NCBI GenBank assembly: GCA_964633355.1
Contig: CAZWGO010000004.1
Location: 1-64,000 of the forward strand
Direction of reading: 5' to 3'
From: Micavibrio_B sp964633355
Lineage (GTDB): Bacteria; Pseudomonadota; Alphaproteobacteria; Micavibrionales; Micavibrionaceae
DNA: 64,000 nt
The position numbers were made by a program, and so were the translations under genes. The notes under the pieces were generated by a model that was not told the DNA's origin, did not search any database, and saw nothing but the letters and a program-made list of their open reading frames with translations. Below, piece by piece: positions 51,857 to 60,644 of the stretch (position 1 is the stretch's first letter; the number at the start of each line of letters is the position of its first letter).

Positions 51857-53836
51857 ATGGCTTTTCAATTTAGACAACATAAGATTTTGACAGCCATTAG
51901 CGCCGTCTTCGCGCTTTTATTTTTAGGCATCGTTATCCTCGTTCTTTTCTCTGAACCAATCATTCGGTCATTTACGAATCACAAGGCTGGCGGAAAAATC
52001 GGACGTGAATTTGCCATCGATGGCGCGCTCGATATTAATTGGGATTGGAACAAGACGCGCGTTCACGCAGAGAAAATTCGTCTCGGCAATGCTGAAGGCT
52101 ATGCAGAGCCTGAAATGGTAACAATCGAATCTATTGACTTCGATTTTAAACCAGCAAAGCTCCTTTTGGGTCGTCTTGAATTCGGCGAAATTGAAATCAA
52201 TAAACCGAATATCGTTCTAGAGAAAAAAGCCCCTGGCGAGACCAATTGGGAATTTCCTGCTTTATCGAATGCTAATCTGGCCAGTGAAGCCGCTATGCCC
52301 GATAGCCGCAAGAACTTCCCTATCATCGGTAATATAACTATCAATGATGGCCGATTAATCTACCGGGACGGTGTGAAGAATCTAAATCTTGATTTAGAGC
52401 TGGAAACAGTAAGCGGCAGCGGAGGCAATAATAAAAAAGATGGCGCCGGTTTTAAAGTCTCCGGTGATGGCTTATTACAAAAACAAAAATTCGTACTTGA
52501 TGCCAGCGGTGGTTCTTTGGAGGCATTACGCGACTCTTCCCAAGATTTTCCTTTGAATTTAAAACTCGTTATGGGTCCGACCGAAGTCACCGTCAATGGC
52601 GCTTTTAAAGACCCTATTAAGATGACAGGTGTGGATGCATCCCTTGAAATCAAAGGGCATAATTTGGCAGATATTTTCTATTTAACCGCTATCCCTTTGC
52701 CACCGACACCGCCTTATGTTTTAAAAGGACAACTAACCAAAGAAGGCGAAGTCTGGGGATATAAAGACTTTACAGGTAAAGTCGGCGGCAGCGACTTGTC
52801 AGGCAATCTATCTTATGACACGAGCGGGGAGCGCGGTTTCCTGAAAGCTGAACTGGTTTCCAATCTTCTCGACAGTCGTGACCTTGGCGGTTTTATCGGC
52901 TTATCTCCTGATGGCAAAAATGCCGCGCCAGAACAAAAGGTAGAAGCGGCCAAGGAAAAAGCCGATTCAAAACTTATTCCTGATGTTCCTCTGGAAGTAA
53001 AACGCCTACGCGCTGCCGATCTTGATGTCACCTTAAAGGCCAAGAAAATTGAAGCCCCGGGCCTGCCATTTAAAGGTCTCGATGTCCGTTTTGATCTACA
53101 AAATGGTATTTTGAAATTGGATCCGCTGAACATTGTTCTAGCCGATGGCACGGTTGATGGATCTGTCGAAATCAACGGCCAGCATGACATTCCGCCCATG
53201 AAGATGGATTTGAATTTGCGTAAACTGAGTTTGAAGCAATTCTTTGGCGACACACGTTTTGAAGACACTACCCAAGGATATTTCGGCGGGAAGGTTAATC
53301 TCGCCGGAACCGGCGCTTCCTTGGCAGATGTTCTTGCCACCAGCAATGGCAATCTATCCATCATTATGTCGGGCGGCACGATAAGCCTTCTCCTTGTAGA
53401 AGCATCCGATCTTGATCTCGGGCAGGCCCTGCCTCTTTTTATGGGGAAAGATAAAGCGACACCCATTCGCTGCGGCGTCATGGATTTCGACGTTAAAAAA
53501 GGTATTTTGAAATCTAAAATATTTGTGCTCGATACAGCCGATTCTCTTTTGCTAGGAAGTGTCGGCATCGACATGAAACGGGAATTAATTAGCGCCAAAT
53601 TAGATTCAAAACCGAAAGATAATAGTCTGTTATCCGCCCAAACACCGATTATCGTATCTGGGGAGCTCAAAAAACCATCAATTGGCATCGACCCTGCCCG
53701 CGCGGGCGCAAGAGGAGCGGCTGCGGCTATTCTTGGCACTTTACTAACGCCTTTTGCAGCTATTATTCCTTTTATCGAAGCTGGGGATGTTCAGAATGCC
53801 AATTGCCGCGCCTTGATTAATGAAGCAAAGAAATAG
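51857..53836 (+). CDS. AsmA-family envelope protein
   Basis: 659 residues from the ATG at 51857 (an in-frame TTG five codons upstream is less likely). One N-terminal TM (about 10-33) anchors a long periplasmic beta-rich body with the AsmA N-terminal pattern (GREFAIDGALDINWDWNKT, then VHAEKIRLGNAEG) and the C-terminal AsmA-2 region (about 460-620, DLNLRKLSLKQFF and GTGASLADVLATSNGNL). Family members bridge the envelope and are linked to phospholipid transport or outer-membrane protein assembly. Confidence 0.88.
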   Translation: MAFQFRQHKILTAISAVFALLFLGIVILVLFSEPIIRSFTNHKAGGKIGREFAIDGALDINWDWNKTRVHAEKIRLGNAEGYAEPEMVTIESIDFDFKPAKLLLGRLEFGEIEINKPNIVLEKKAPGETNWEFPALSNANLASEAAMPDSRKNFPIIGNITINDGRLIYRDGVKNLNLDLELETVSGSGGNNKKDGAGFKVSGDGLLQKQKFVLDASGGSLEALRDSSQDFPLNLKLVMGPTEVTVNGAFKDPIKMTGVDASLEIKGHNLADIFYLTAIPLPPTPPYVLKGQLTKEGEVWGYKDFTGKVGGSDLSGNLSYDTSGERGFLKAELVSNLLDSRDLGGFIGLSPDGKNAAPEQKVEAAKEKADSKLIPDVPLEVKRLRAADLDVTLKAKKIEAPGLPFKGLDVRFDLQNGILKLDPLNIVLADGTVDGSVEINGQHDIPPMKMDLNLRKLSLKQFFGDTRFEDTTQGYFGGKVNLAGTGASLADVLATSNGNLSIIMSGGTISLLLVEASDLDLGQALPLFMGKDKATPIRCGVMDFDVKKGILKSKIFVLDTADSLLLGSVGIDMKRELISAKLDSKPKDNSLLSAQTPIIVSGELKKPSIGIDPARAGARGAAAAILGTLLTPFAAIIPFIEAGDVQNANCRALINEAKK

Positions 53837-53878
53837 ACTGCCAACAGAAAATTTACCTATCTCTGATAAGGTTTCAGG

Positions 53879-55555
53879 ATGAATAAATTATCTTTCCACA
53901 AAAGTATTATTTCCTGGTTTTTTCTGACATTCGTCGTTCTAACCTTAATTGCCTATTCCAATTATCGCAACTTTAAGCAAATGCATACTGAAAAGGCTTG
54001 GATCGATCATACTTATACTGTGATCGCTAGTTTAAACGGCGTTTTATCCGATTTGAAAGATATTCAGTCGGCCCAGCGTGGCTATGTCATCACCGGACAA
54101 AAAGATTATCTGACCCCTTATTCCATGGCTATACCCGAGTTGAGCGACAAACTTGAAAAGTTGAAGAACTTGGTCGCGGATAATTCTCTTCAGGAAAAAA
54201 GGCTTTCCCGTGTCACGAATGAAGCCAATGCTCGAGTGGAAATAGCTGAAAAGATTATTAAAACCCATGACATCGAAGGACCGGCTTCTGCATTTGCCCT
54301 TGTAAAAGAGGGATCAGGCAAAAGAGAGATGGACCAGATTCGGGCTCTGGTAGCTGAAATGATCGCCGAAGAAAATCATCTTCTGGAGATGAGAAAATAT
54401 AAAGCATCACAAACGACCTTAGCGACGCTCAAAACTGGCGCGAGCGGTATAGCAATTTGTACACTTATTCTCATCATCGTTTTCTGGCTGATCTATGCAG
54501 AAAGCAAAAAAAGAGAAGAAACGGAATCCAATTTGCAAGCCGCGCTTGAACATATGGAGCAAGCAAATAATGAGACGACCATGCTTGGTAAATTATCCGA
54601 TTACATGCAGAGCTCTCAATCGATCGAAGAGGCTCTAAATGTCATTAATTCTTACATGCCGGAATTATTGTCCGACTCCGGTGGAGCAGTAGGTGTTTTT
54701 GAGAATTCTCGCAATAGAATCGAAACCATGGCATGCTGGGGTCTGAGTAAAGACAATATTTCCAAGAATTTTAATCCCGATCAATGCTGGGGTCTGCGCC
54801 GTGGTAAGGCGCATTATTTCGTCCCCGGCGGTACCGAGCCTTGTTGTGAACATTTTCTGGAAGAGCCTAAGGGAGCCAGCTTGTGCTTACCCATGCAAGC
54901 GCAAGGAGAAACTATAGGTCTTTTTGTATCGGTCGTTGATAACGTCAAAAAAGCCAGCAAAGAAAAAGTGGCATTTTGCCGTCGTGTCAGCGAGCAAATT
55001 TCTCTTGCTGTTGCCAATTTAAATTTACAAAACAAACTGCGCGATCAATCGATTCGTGATCCTTTAACAAAAGCCTATAATCGTCGTTATCTAGAAACTA
55101 CACTTGAGCGTGAATTAAGTCGCGCTGAGCGTAACAACGAACCATTAAGTGTTCTGGTCCTCGACGTCGATCATTTTAAAAAATTCAACGATACAATGGG
55201 CCACGACGCAGGTGATGCACTGCTTATCCAGTTTGCAAATCTCTTGCAGAAAAGCGTGCGCAAGGAAGATATGGTCTGCCGCTATGGCGGCGAGGAATTC
55301 GTGATTGTCATGCCAATGGCAAGTCTAGAAATGGCAACCTTAAAAGCTAACAAGATATGCGATGCCACACGCAATATGAAACTCAATTTCTCTAATAACG
55401 ACATTAAATCTGTTACCGTTTCAATCGGCGTGTCCACATTTCCTCTATACGGCATGACAGGGCAAGATCTTGTTACGGCTGCAGATACGGCGTTATACCA
55501 ATCAAAGCAGAACGGCCGCGACCGCGTCACGGCAGCCACTCTTGCAATCAATTAA
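53879..55555 (+). CDS. CHASE3-GAF-GGDEF diguanylate cyclase
   Basis: 558 residues: TM1 (about 10-28), periplasmic CHASE3 (about 35-175, IQSAQRGYVITGQKDYLTPY), TM2 (about 182-204), coiled coil, GAF (about 245-385, with the Cys pattern DQCWGLRRGKAHYF...EPCCEH...LCLPM) and a GGDEF domain with intact RYGGEEF (near 467) and the DHFKKFNDTMGHDAGD motif. Predicted active c-di-GMP synthase. Its CHASE3 core resembles that of the histidine kinase 4 kb away on the other strand. Confidence 0.93.
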   Translation: MNKLSFHKSIISWFFLTFVVLTLIAYSNYRNFKQMHTEKAWIDHTYTVIASLNGVLSDLKDIQSAQRGYVITGQKDYLTPYSMAIPELSDKLEKLKNLVADNSLQEKRLSRVTNEANARVEIAEKIIKTHDIEGPASAFALVKEGSGKREMDQIRALVAEMIAEENHLLEMRKYKASQTTLATLKTGASGIAICTLILIIVFWLIYAESKKREETESNLQAALEHMEQANNETTMLGKLSDYMQSSQSIEEALNVINSYMPELLSDSGGAVGVFENSRNRIETMACWGLSKDNISKNFNPDQCWGLRRGKAHYFVPGGTEPCCEHFLEEPKGASLCLPMQAQGETIGLFVSVVDNVKKASKEKVAFCRRVSEQISLAVANLNLQNKLRDQSIRDPLTKAYNRRYLETTLERELSRAERNNEPLSVLVLDVDHFKKFNDTMGHDAGDALLIQFANLLQKSVRKEDMVCRYGGEEFVIVMPMASLEMATLKANKICDATRNMKLNFSNNDIKSVTVSIGVSTFPLYGMTGQDLVTAADTALYQSKQNGRDRVTAATLAIN

Positions 55556-56789
55556 TTTCGTCCGGCCTGACTTCCATCTTCCTGAATTTAGGCGAAATCA
55601 AAGCAGTTGTTCCAGCAACGATCAATGTACCAATACCGCCAAAGACGATTGACGGTACGAGGCCGAACAGTTTGGCGGCCAAGCCAGACTCAAACGCACC
55701 AATTTCATTGGATGAAATAATGAACATACTGTTAACCGATGATACACGCCCGCGCATATGATCCGGTGTTAGAAGCTGCATCAGCGTACCTCGAATAACC
55801 ATGCTGACGCTATCGAAGGCGCCGCTTAATGCAAGAAATATAACGGCCATCATAAAAGTCTGGCTTAGACCAAAACCGAGCATGCATGCACCAAAGCCTG
55901 TCACCGCAAGCAAAAGTCTCTTGGCTGAAATGATTTTCATCGGGCTGACAGCTAGAATAAGCGCCATAGTAACAGATCCTATTGCAGGTGACGCGCGCAA
56001 GATACCAAGACCTTCGGCGCCTGATTTTAATACCTGATCGGCAAAGGCCGGCAGCATAGCAACAGCCCCGCCGAATAATACAGCGAACATGTCGAGCGCC
56101 ATAACCGACAACAGCACGGGATTATTCAGGATAAAGCCCCAGCCTTCCTTGATGCTTTGCACAGCTGGCAAGCGGTTCGCGGTTTCGCGTAAAATTGGAT
56201 CGATCTTGATCGCAAAGATTAATAGAAAACATGCCGCCATAAAAAATGCCGGGAGAAACCATGCAATAGATGCGCCGAAACCCGCATAGACAAGCCCGGC
56301 CAGCGCCGGGCCACCAATCGCAGCGGTTTGAAAACTGCTGCTCATCCAGGCAGAGGCGGCTGGCATATCCGATTTTTTGACGATCTGCGATAGCAGCGTG
56401 AAGGAAGCAGGCATATAAAAACTACGCGCAACGCCGGAAATAAATACACCGGCAAACATGAATGGCAGGATATTTATATCGGCTTTAATATAGCCGCCCG
56501 CCAATAATAACAGAATGCCAGTGTTCAGAAATTGAATCCCCTGACACCATTTATAGACTTTTTTCGGCTGTGAATGATCCACGATATAGCCGGCAAACAA
56601 GGCGCAAGTAATCGCCGGCACGGCTTCGGTTAGCCCGACGAGACCGAGCATAAGTGGATTTTTAGTGATTGAATAAATCTGCCATCCAACAATAACCGCC
56701 TGCGCCTGCAGCGCCAGAGCCCCGAACATCCGCGTAAGTAGGATAAGCCGGAAATTGCGGTTTTGAAGAATTTTGAATGAAAGCGCCAT
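55548..56789 (-). CDS. Major facilitator superfamily transporter
   Basis: 413 residues, about 12 helices, with MFS features such as GLTEAVPAITCALFAGYIVD (loop 2-3) and GRVSSVNSMFIISSNEIG in the second half, resembling the MFS_3/enterobactin-exporter-like group. Substrate unknown. It lies 21 bases after the hybrid kinase gene on the same strand, so it may be the output end of that operon. Its 3' end overlaps the cyclase gene by 8 bp. Confidence 0.88.
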   Translation of the reverse strand: MALSFKILQNRNFRLILLTRMFGALALQAQAVIVGWQIYSITKNPLMLGLVGLTEAVPAITCALFAGYIVDHSQPKKVYKWCQGIQFLNTGILLLLAGGYIKADINILPFMFAGVFISGVARSFYMPASFTLLSQIVKKSDMPAASAWMSSSFQTAAIGGPALAGLVYAGFGASIAWFLPAFFMAACFLLIFAIKIDPILRETANRLPAVQSIKEGWGFILNNPVLLSVMALDMFAVLFGGAVAMLPAFADQVLKSGAEGLGILRASPAIGSVTMALILAVSPMKIISAKRLLLAVTGFGACMLGFGLSQTFMMAVIFLALSGAFDSVSMVIRGTLMQLLTPDHMRGRVSSVNSMFIISSNEIGAFESGLAAKLFGLVPSIVFGGIGTLIVAGTTALISPKFRKMEVRPDEIN

Positions 56790-56810
56790 ATATATACAAA
56801 AAGTGAATTG

Positions 56811-58058
56811 TTATTGGCGAGCAAGCGGCAAAGTAATTTTAAAGACCGAGCCTTTGCCAAAATTGCTCTGGACATCAATTGTCCCATCCATGGCTTCTGT
56901 CAAGGTTTTCGTGATCGCAAGCCCCAGGCCCGTCCCACCATATTTCCGGTTGATACTGGAATCGGCCTGAACGAATTTATCGAAGATAGAATTTATTTTA
57001 TCCGGCGAGATCCCGATGCCTGTATCGGAAACCGAGATTTCTACATTATCTATTTCATTATTATTGGCAGGCTTCGCATCGATAGAAATTGTAACACTAC
57101 CTTCTTCTGTGAATTTCACTGCGTTGCTGCACAAATTCAATATGGCTTGTCGAATGCGAACTGGATCGCCTTTATATTTTAAATCGGTTTTTTTGCCGGC
57201 CGTTTTAAATTCAATGCCCTTTTCTTCCGCCTTGACCGACATCATCGATGAAATATCAGACACAATCTTGCTAAAATCGAATGGGATATTTTCAAGCTCG
57301 ACCGAGTAAGCTTCTATGCGGGAAATATCCAGAAGATCATTAATCAGATCAAGAAGCGAATCTGCACTTATCTGCAATGTCTGGATAAATTCTTTTTGCT
57401 TATCGCTAAGCGGTGAACTGCGCGAGAGAATATTTGAAAGCCCGATTACTGCGTTCATAGGTGTTCGAATTTCATGGCTCATATTTGCCAAAAATTCAGA
57501 CTTTGCCACGTTTGCCGCCTCGGCTTTATCCTTGGCTTCCCTCAATTCTATCTCAAGATCTTTCCTTTCCTGCACTTCCTGCATGAGCTCGGAATTTCGT
57601 TTTTCGATCTCAGAGATATAATATTTAAGCTTGGCTTGCTGCTGCTCGTTTTCCTTACGCAGGCGAAGCTTCGTAATTGCGGCCCTGATGACATGGGGCA
57701 GTAGATCGAGATATGTCTGACTTATATCTTTTGTGATGTAATCTTCCGCGCCGAATTTGATTGCTTCAACTGCCAGATGCTCGTTGCCGCCAACCGTTAG
57801 CATGATAACCGGCGGCTCTCCATTTATGGGCGCCAGTGTTTTCAGCATGTCGAGGCCACTCATACCCGGAAGCGTATAATCAAGCAAAATGGCGTCGAAT
57901 TCCTCTATCTTCAGCAATTCCAGCGCCGCTTCTCCGGAAACAGAAATCTGAATGGTAAATCCGTCGCGCTCCAGCCGTTTTTGCAGCAGCTTTGCCAGAC
58001 CTTCATCATCCTCGACATAAAGGATACGAATATTGTTATTTCCGTATCCTGAAGGCAT
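56811..58058 (-). CDS. REC-histidine kinase (receiver-first kinase)
   Basis: 415 residues, soluble: a receiver domain (about 10-125, phospho-Asp60 in ILLDYTLPGMSG), a coiled coil (about 135-180), HisKA with His194 in MSHEIRTPMNAVIG, and HATPase_c (about 290-410, NLCSNAVKFT, DTGIGI, GGTGLGLAI). Such receiver-first kinases relay signals from other regulators. It starts one base after the stop of the small receiver gene. Confidence 0.94.
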   Translation of the reverse strand: MPSGYGNNNIRILYVEDDEGLAKLLQKRLERDGFTIQISVSGEAALELLKIEEFDAILLDYTLPGMSGLDMLKTLAPINGEPPVIMLTVGGNEHLAVEAIKFGAEDYITKDISQTYLDLLPHVIRAAITKLRLRKENEQQQAKLKYYISEIEKRNSELMQEVQERKDLEIELREAKDKAEAANVAKSEFLANMSHEIRTPMNAVIGLSNILSRSSPLSDKQKEFIQTLQISADSLLDLINDLLDISRIEAYSVELENIPFDFSKIVSDISSMMSVKAEEKGIEFKTAGKKTDLKYKGDPVRIRQAILNLCSNAVKFTEEGSVTISIDAKPANNNEIDNVEISVSDTGIGISPDKINSIFDKFVQADSSINRKYGGTGLGLAITKTLTEAMDGTIDVQSNFGKGSVFKITLPLARQ

Positions 58059-58059
58059 A

Positions 58060-58509
58060 TTATTTATCTTCGCCCGGCACTTTTACGACAGCTAGAAGCA
58101 AACCAAGCTTGCGAATGGAGTCCGCAAAGGCTTCATATTCCACCGGCTTTGTGACATAGACATTACAACCCAGCGCGTAACATCTCTCGACTTCGCGCGG
58201 ATTATCAGTCGTCGTCAGAATAATGACCGGAATGAGCTTAGTGGAATTATCTTTTTTGATGGCTTCCAGAATTTGAAAACCGTCAAGCTCTGGCAGGTTC
58301 AAATCAAGAAGAATCAGCATCGGGCTTGCGGGACGATCCTTGGCAAACTCACCTTTACCAAGAAGATATTCCGCCGCCTTACGCCCGTTATCGATATGAA
58401 CGATCTCGTTCATGATTCCCGCCCGGCGAAGATTTTTTTCAATTAATTTTGCATGGCCTTCATCGTCCTCGATCATGACAATTGTGACATTTTGCGCTTG
58501 CGCCGTCAT
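58060..58509 (-). CDS. Stand-alone response regulator (Rcp1-like receiver)
   Basis: 149 residues, one receiver domain and no output domain. Acid pocket in IEDDEGHAKLIEKNLRRAG, phospho-Asp69 in LILLDLNLPELDG, Thr and Lys switch residues in LTTTDNPREVE and VTKPVEYEAF. Such regulators often pair with phytochrome-like or CHASE3 kinases. Overlaps the kinase gene stop by 4 bp; probably accepts phosphate from it and passes it to the next kinase. Confidence 0.94.
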   Translation of the reverse strand: MTAQAQNVTIVMIEDDEGHAKLIEKNLRRAGIMNEIVHIDNGRKAAEYLLGKGEFAKDRPASPMLILLDLNLPELDGFQILEAIKKDNSTKLIPVIILTTTDNPREVERCYALGCNVYVTKPVEYEAFADSIRKLGLLLAVVKVPGEDK

Positions 58510-59924
58510 TTTAATGCATCCTTTTTCAAAGAGTTAGAAATAGTAAAATAAAAAGTGGTCCCAAGTCCCGGCGTTGATTCAACCCAGATTTGTCCGCCAA
58601 GACGTCGTAACGTTGTACGAACGTAAGCCATACCCATGCCTTCGCCCGGAATATTATCGGTATTACCGGCGCGGCGATATATCTCGAATATTTTCAAGTA
58701 ATCGCTATCATCAATCCCGCGCCCGTTATCCTTAACCCAGAACTTTGTTTCACGATAGGTGCGGGAACCGCCAATTTCAATTTGCCCTCGGCGAGACGGG
58801 TCCATATATTTAATCGCATTATCGATTATGTTGGCAAAAACCTGCTCAATCGATAACTGGTCAGCCACAACATTCGGCAATGGGTTGAGAGTGACTTCGA
58901 TATGCTGGCTGCTAATCGTATGATGCAGCGTGTCCAGAATATGACGCACAACCCTTTCTGTCTCCACTGTCCGGAAATCTATATTTCGGCGACCGATACG
59001 GGACAATTCAAGGATGGCATTGGTCAGCTTATCCATCTTTTCGACAGATGAATGAATATACTTCAAAGCATCTGGAATATCATGATCGATAATATCCAAT
59101 GCCTTTTTTCCTTCACTCGCTGAAAGCTTATCCATGTTGGTTTCTAATATAGGCCGCAACTCATCGACGCTATATTTCATCTCGGTGGCAAAGCCTTTAA
59201 GATTGACCAATGGCGAGCGAAGATCATGTGACGCGATATATGTAAAACCTTCCATTTCCTTATTGGTACGAAGCAAATCTTCTTCAGCGGTTTTTTTGCG
59301 ATATGTCAGAAAGGCTACGAATATATTAGCAATAAGAAGGCCAATCGCAGATAAGGCCGCAGCCAGAAAAAGAGTATTGACGAAGTTTTTCTGCAACTTT
59401 TCCTGCTCGCTCTTGCGCTGATTGAGAAGCTTCATTTCATTGTCAATGAGATCATTATGAATCTCGCGCACTCTGTCCATGCGCGGTTGAGTTTCGCTCA
59501 TATCGAAGGCATCCACGAACATCTGATTCTTCTTAGCTGTCTGCTGTGATCTTGAAATAGCCTCAAGATCATTTATTGCTGCAGAATAGCTTTTCACCCG
59601 AACGCCTTGTTTACTATTATCTTTCACAAGTTTATTCAGGTGACCAAACGACTTCTTTATAACGTCGTTATAAGTATTATATGAAGTCAGATAATTTTCA
59701 TCCCCGGTAATGATATATGAACGATGTGAGATTTGGCGATCCTGCGCTGCCGAGAACAGGCGATACCCTTCGGTAATGACTTCATATGTATGCGCCACCC
59801 ATTCCTTCGAAGTCGCTATCGTTTCATTTTTCTCATACAATAAAAAAGCAGCGACATTGATACCAACGCAGAAAAGCGCAAATATGATGAGGAACCAGCG
59901 TCTAAAATAATTATTATCAAGCAT
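58506..59924 (-). CDS. CHASE3 sensor histidine kinase
   Basis: 472 residues: TM1 (about 10-30), periplasmic CHASE3 (about 35-175, EWVAHTYEVITEG and ISHRSYIITGDENYLTSY), TM2 (about 184-208), HisKA with His233 in ASHDLRSPLVNLKGF and HATPase_c (NIIDNAIKYMDP, DNGRGIDDSD, GEGMGMAYVRTTL). First gene of a kinase-receiver-hybrid kinase-MFS row. The ligand is unknown. Confidence 0.94.
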   Translation of the reverse strand: MLDNNYFRRWFLIIFALFCVGINVAAFLLYEKNETIATSKEWVAHTYEVITEGYRLFSAAQDRQISHRSYIITGDENYLTSYNTYNDVIKKSFGHLNKLVKDNSKQGVRVKSYSAAINDLEAISRSQQTAKKNQMFVDAFDMSETQPRMDRVREIHNDLIDNEMKLLNQRKSEQEKLQKNFVNTLFLAAALSAIGLLIANIFVAFLTYRKKTAEEDLLRTNKEMEGFTYIASHDLRSPLVNLKGFATEMKYSVDELRPILETNMDKLSASEGKKALDIIDHDIPDALKYIHSSVEKMDKLTNAILELSRIGRRNIDFRTVETERVVRHILDTLHHTISSQHIEVTLNPLPNVVADQLSIEQVFANIIDNAIKYMDPSRRGQIEIGGSRTYRETKFWVKDNGRGIDDSDYLKIFEIYRRAGNTDNIPGEGMGMAYVRTTLRRLGGQIWVESTPGLGTTFYFTISNSLKKDALK

Positions 59925-59963
59925 AGAGGAAACTATATCTTAATTTATTAATTTCGAAAATGA

Positions 59964-59993
59964 AAAGAGCGGAGGAATGATTCTCCGCTCTTT
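59964..59993 (-). terminator. Intrinsic terminator downstream of the lipoprotein gene
   Basis: AAAGAGCGGAG (59964-59974) pairs perfectly with CTCCGCTCTTT (59983-59993), eight-base loop. On the minus strand it lies 20 bases after the lipoprotein stop and shields the kinase operon. Confidence 0.75.
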
Positions 59994-60013
59994 AACTAAG
60001 ATATAATTTCTAT

Positions 60014-60286
60014 TTAATCTGCGGCTTGAACGCCACCGGCATCTTCAACTCCGCCTGCTTCCTGAGGGCAACGAACAACCGTTACATGATCAGGCAATAC
60101 ACGATCCACGGCATTGGAAGTTGTGGCTTGTAGATTTACATCGCGGCACTGGCCATCGATAATATCATGCGCTGCAGTATAAGGGCGCGGCGCCTGGGAT
60201 GCAGGGACGAAACCGGAACCGGCACAGGCTGTTAAAGAAACAGCTGCTGCTGCAGATAAAAGTAATATATTAATTTGTTTTTTCAT
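60014..60286 (-). CDS. Small predicted lipoprotein
   Basis: 90 residues. A signal peptide ends in the lipobox LTAC with Cys21 as the modified residue. The mature part is short, with two further cysteines (GQCRDV and VRCPQ) and an acidic Gly/Ala tail. No family recognised. Leader contains an EcfG-like promoter; it is transcribed divergently from the DUF3309 gene. Confidence 0.75.
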   Translation of the reverse strand: MKKQINILLLSAAAAVSLTACAGSGFVPASQAPRPYTAAHDIIDGQCRDVNLQATTSNAVDRVLPDHVTVVRCPQEAGGVEDAGGVQAAD

Positions 60287-60342
60287 AAAAATTCTCCTGT
60301 AATTCTTCTTGTTTAAAATCTTTGAAATACTGATGCCTGACT

Positions 60343-60367
60343 AACTAAATGTACAGGGAATAGTTCC
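60343..60367 (-). promoter_or_regulatory. EcfG-like promoter for the lipoprotein gene
   Basis: On the minus strand GGAAC (60367-60363), 16-base spacer, AGTT (60346-60343). The alphaproteobacterial general-stress sigma factor EcfG recognises GGAAC-N16/17-CGTT. Leader would be about 50 bases. Confidence 0.45.
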
Positions 60368-60402
60368 CGCGCTTTCCATTTTGCATTTCATTTCCCTTCA
60401 AG

Positions 60403-60427
60403 AGAACTTTTTACGTTTGATTGCGTT
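60403..60427 (+). promoter_or_regulatory. EcfG-like promoter for the DUF3309 gene
   Basis: AGAAC (60403-60407), 16-base spacer, CGTT (60424-60427), one mismatch to the EcfG consensus. Predicted start near 60435, about 37 bases before the ATG. Confidence 0.5.
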
Positions 60428-60471
60428 TGTGATGTCTATTCATAGCTAAGATTATTTTAAAGGAAAAATTC

Positions 60472-60630
60472 ATGACGCTTTCAACAGTACTTTTAATTGT
60501 ACTTATCATTCTTCTTATTGGTGCCTTGCCTTCATGGCCGCATAGCCGCAACTGGGGTTATGTTCCAAGCGGCGGCTTGGGTTTGGTTGCTCTTATAATC
60601 ATTATTCTTCTTCTCATGGGTAGGATTTAA
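60472..60630 (+). CDS. DUF3309 family small membrane protein
   Basis: A 52-residue gene. The protein starts MTLSTVLLIVLIILLIGALP, then has the family's hallmark WPHSRNWGYVPSGGLGLV and a second hydrophobic helix ending LLMGRI. AAAGGA precedes the ATG. DUF3309 proteins are tiny two-helix membrane proteins of unknown function, common in Proteobacteria. An EcfG-like promoter suggests stress expression; the esterase gene follows 14 bases later and may be co-transcribed. Confidence 0.88.
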   Translation: MTLSTVLLIVLIILLIGALPSWPHSRNWGYVPSGGLGLVALIIIILLLMGRI

Positions 60631-60644
60631 GAAAGAGTTTATCA

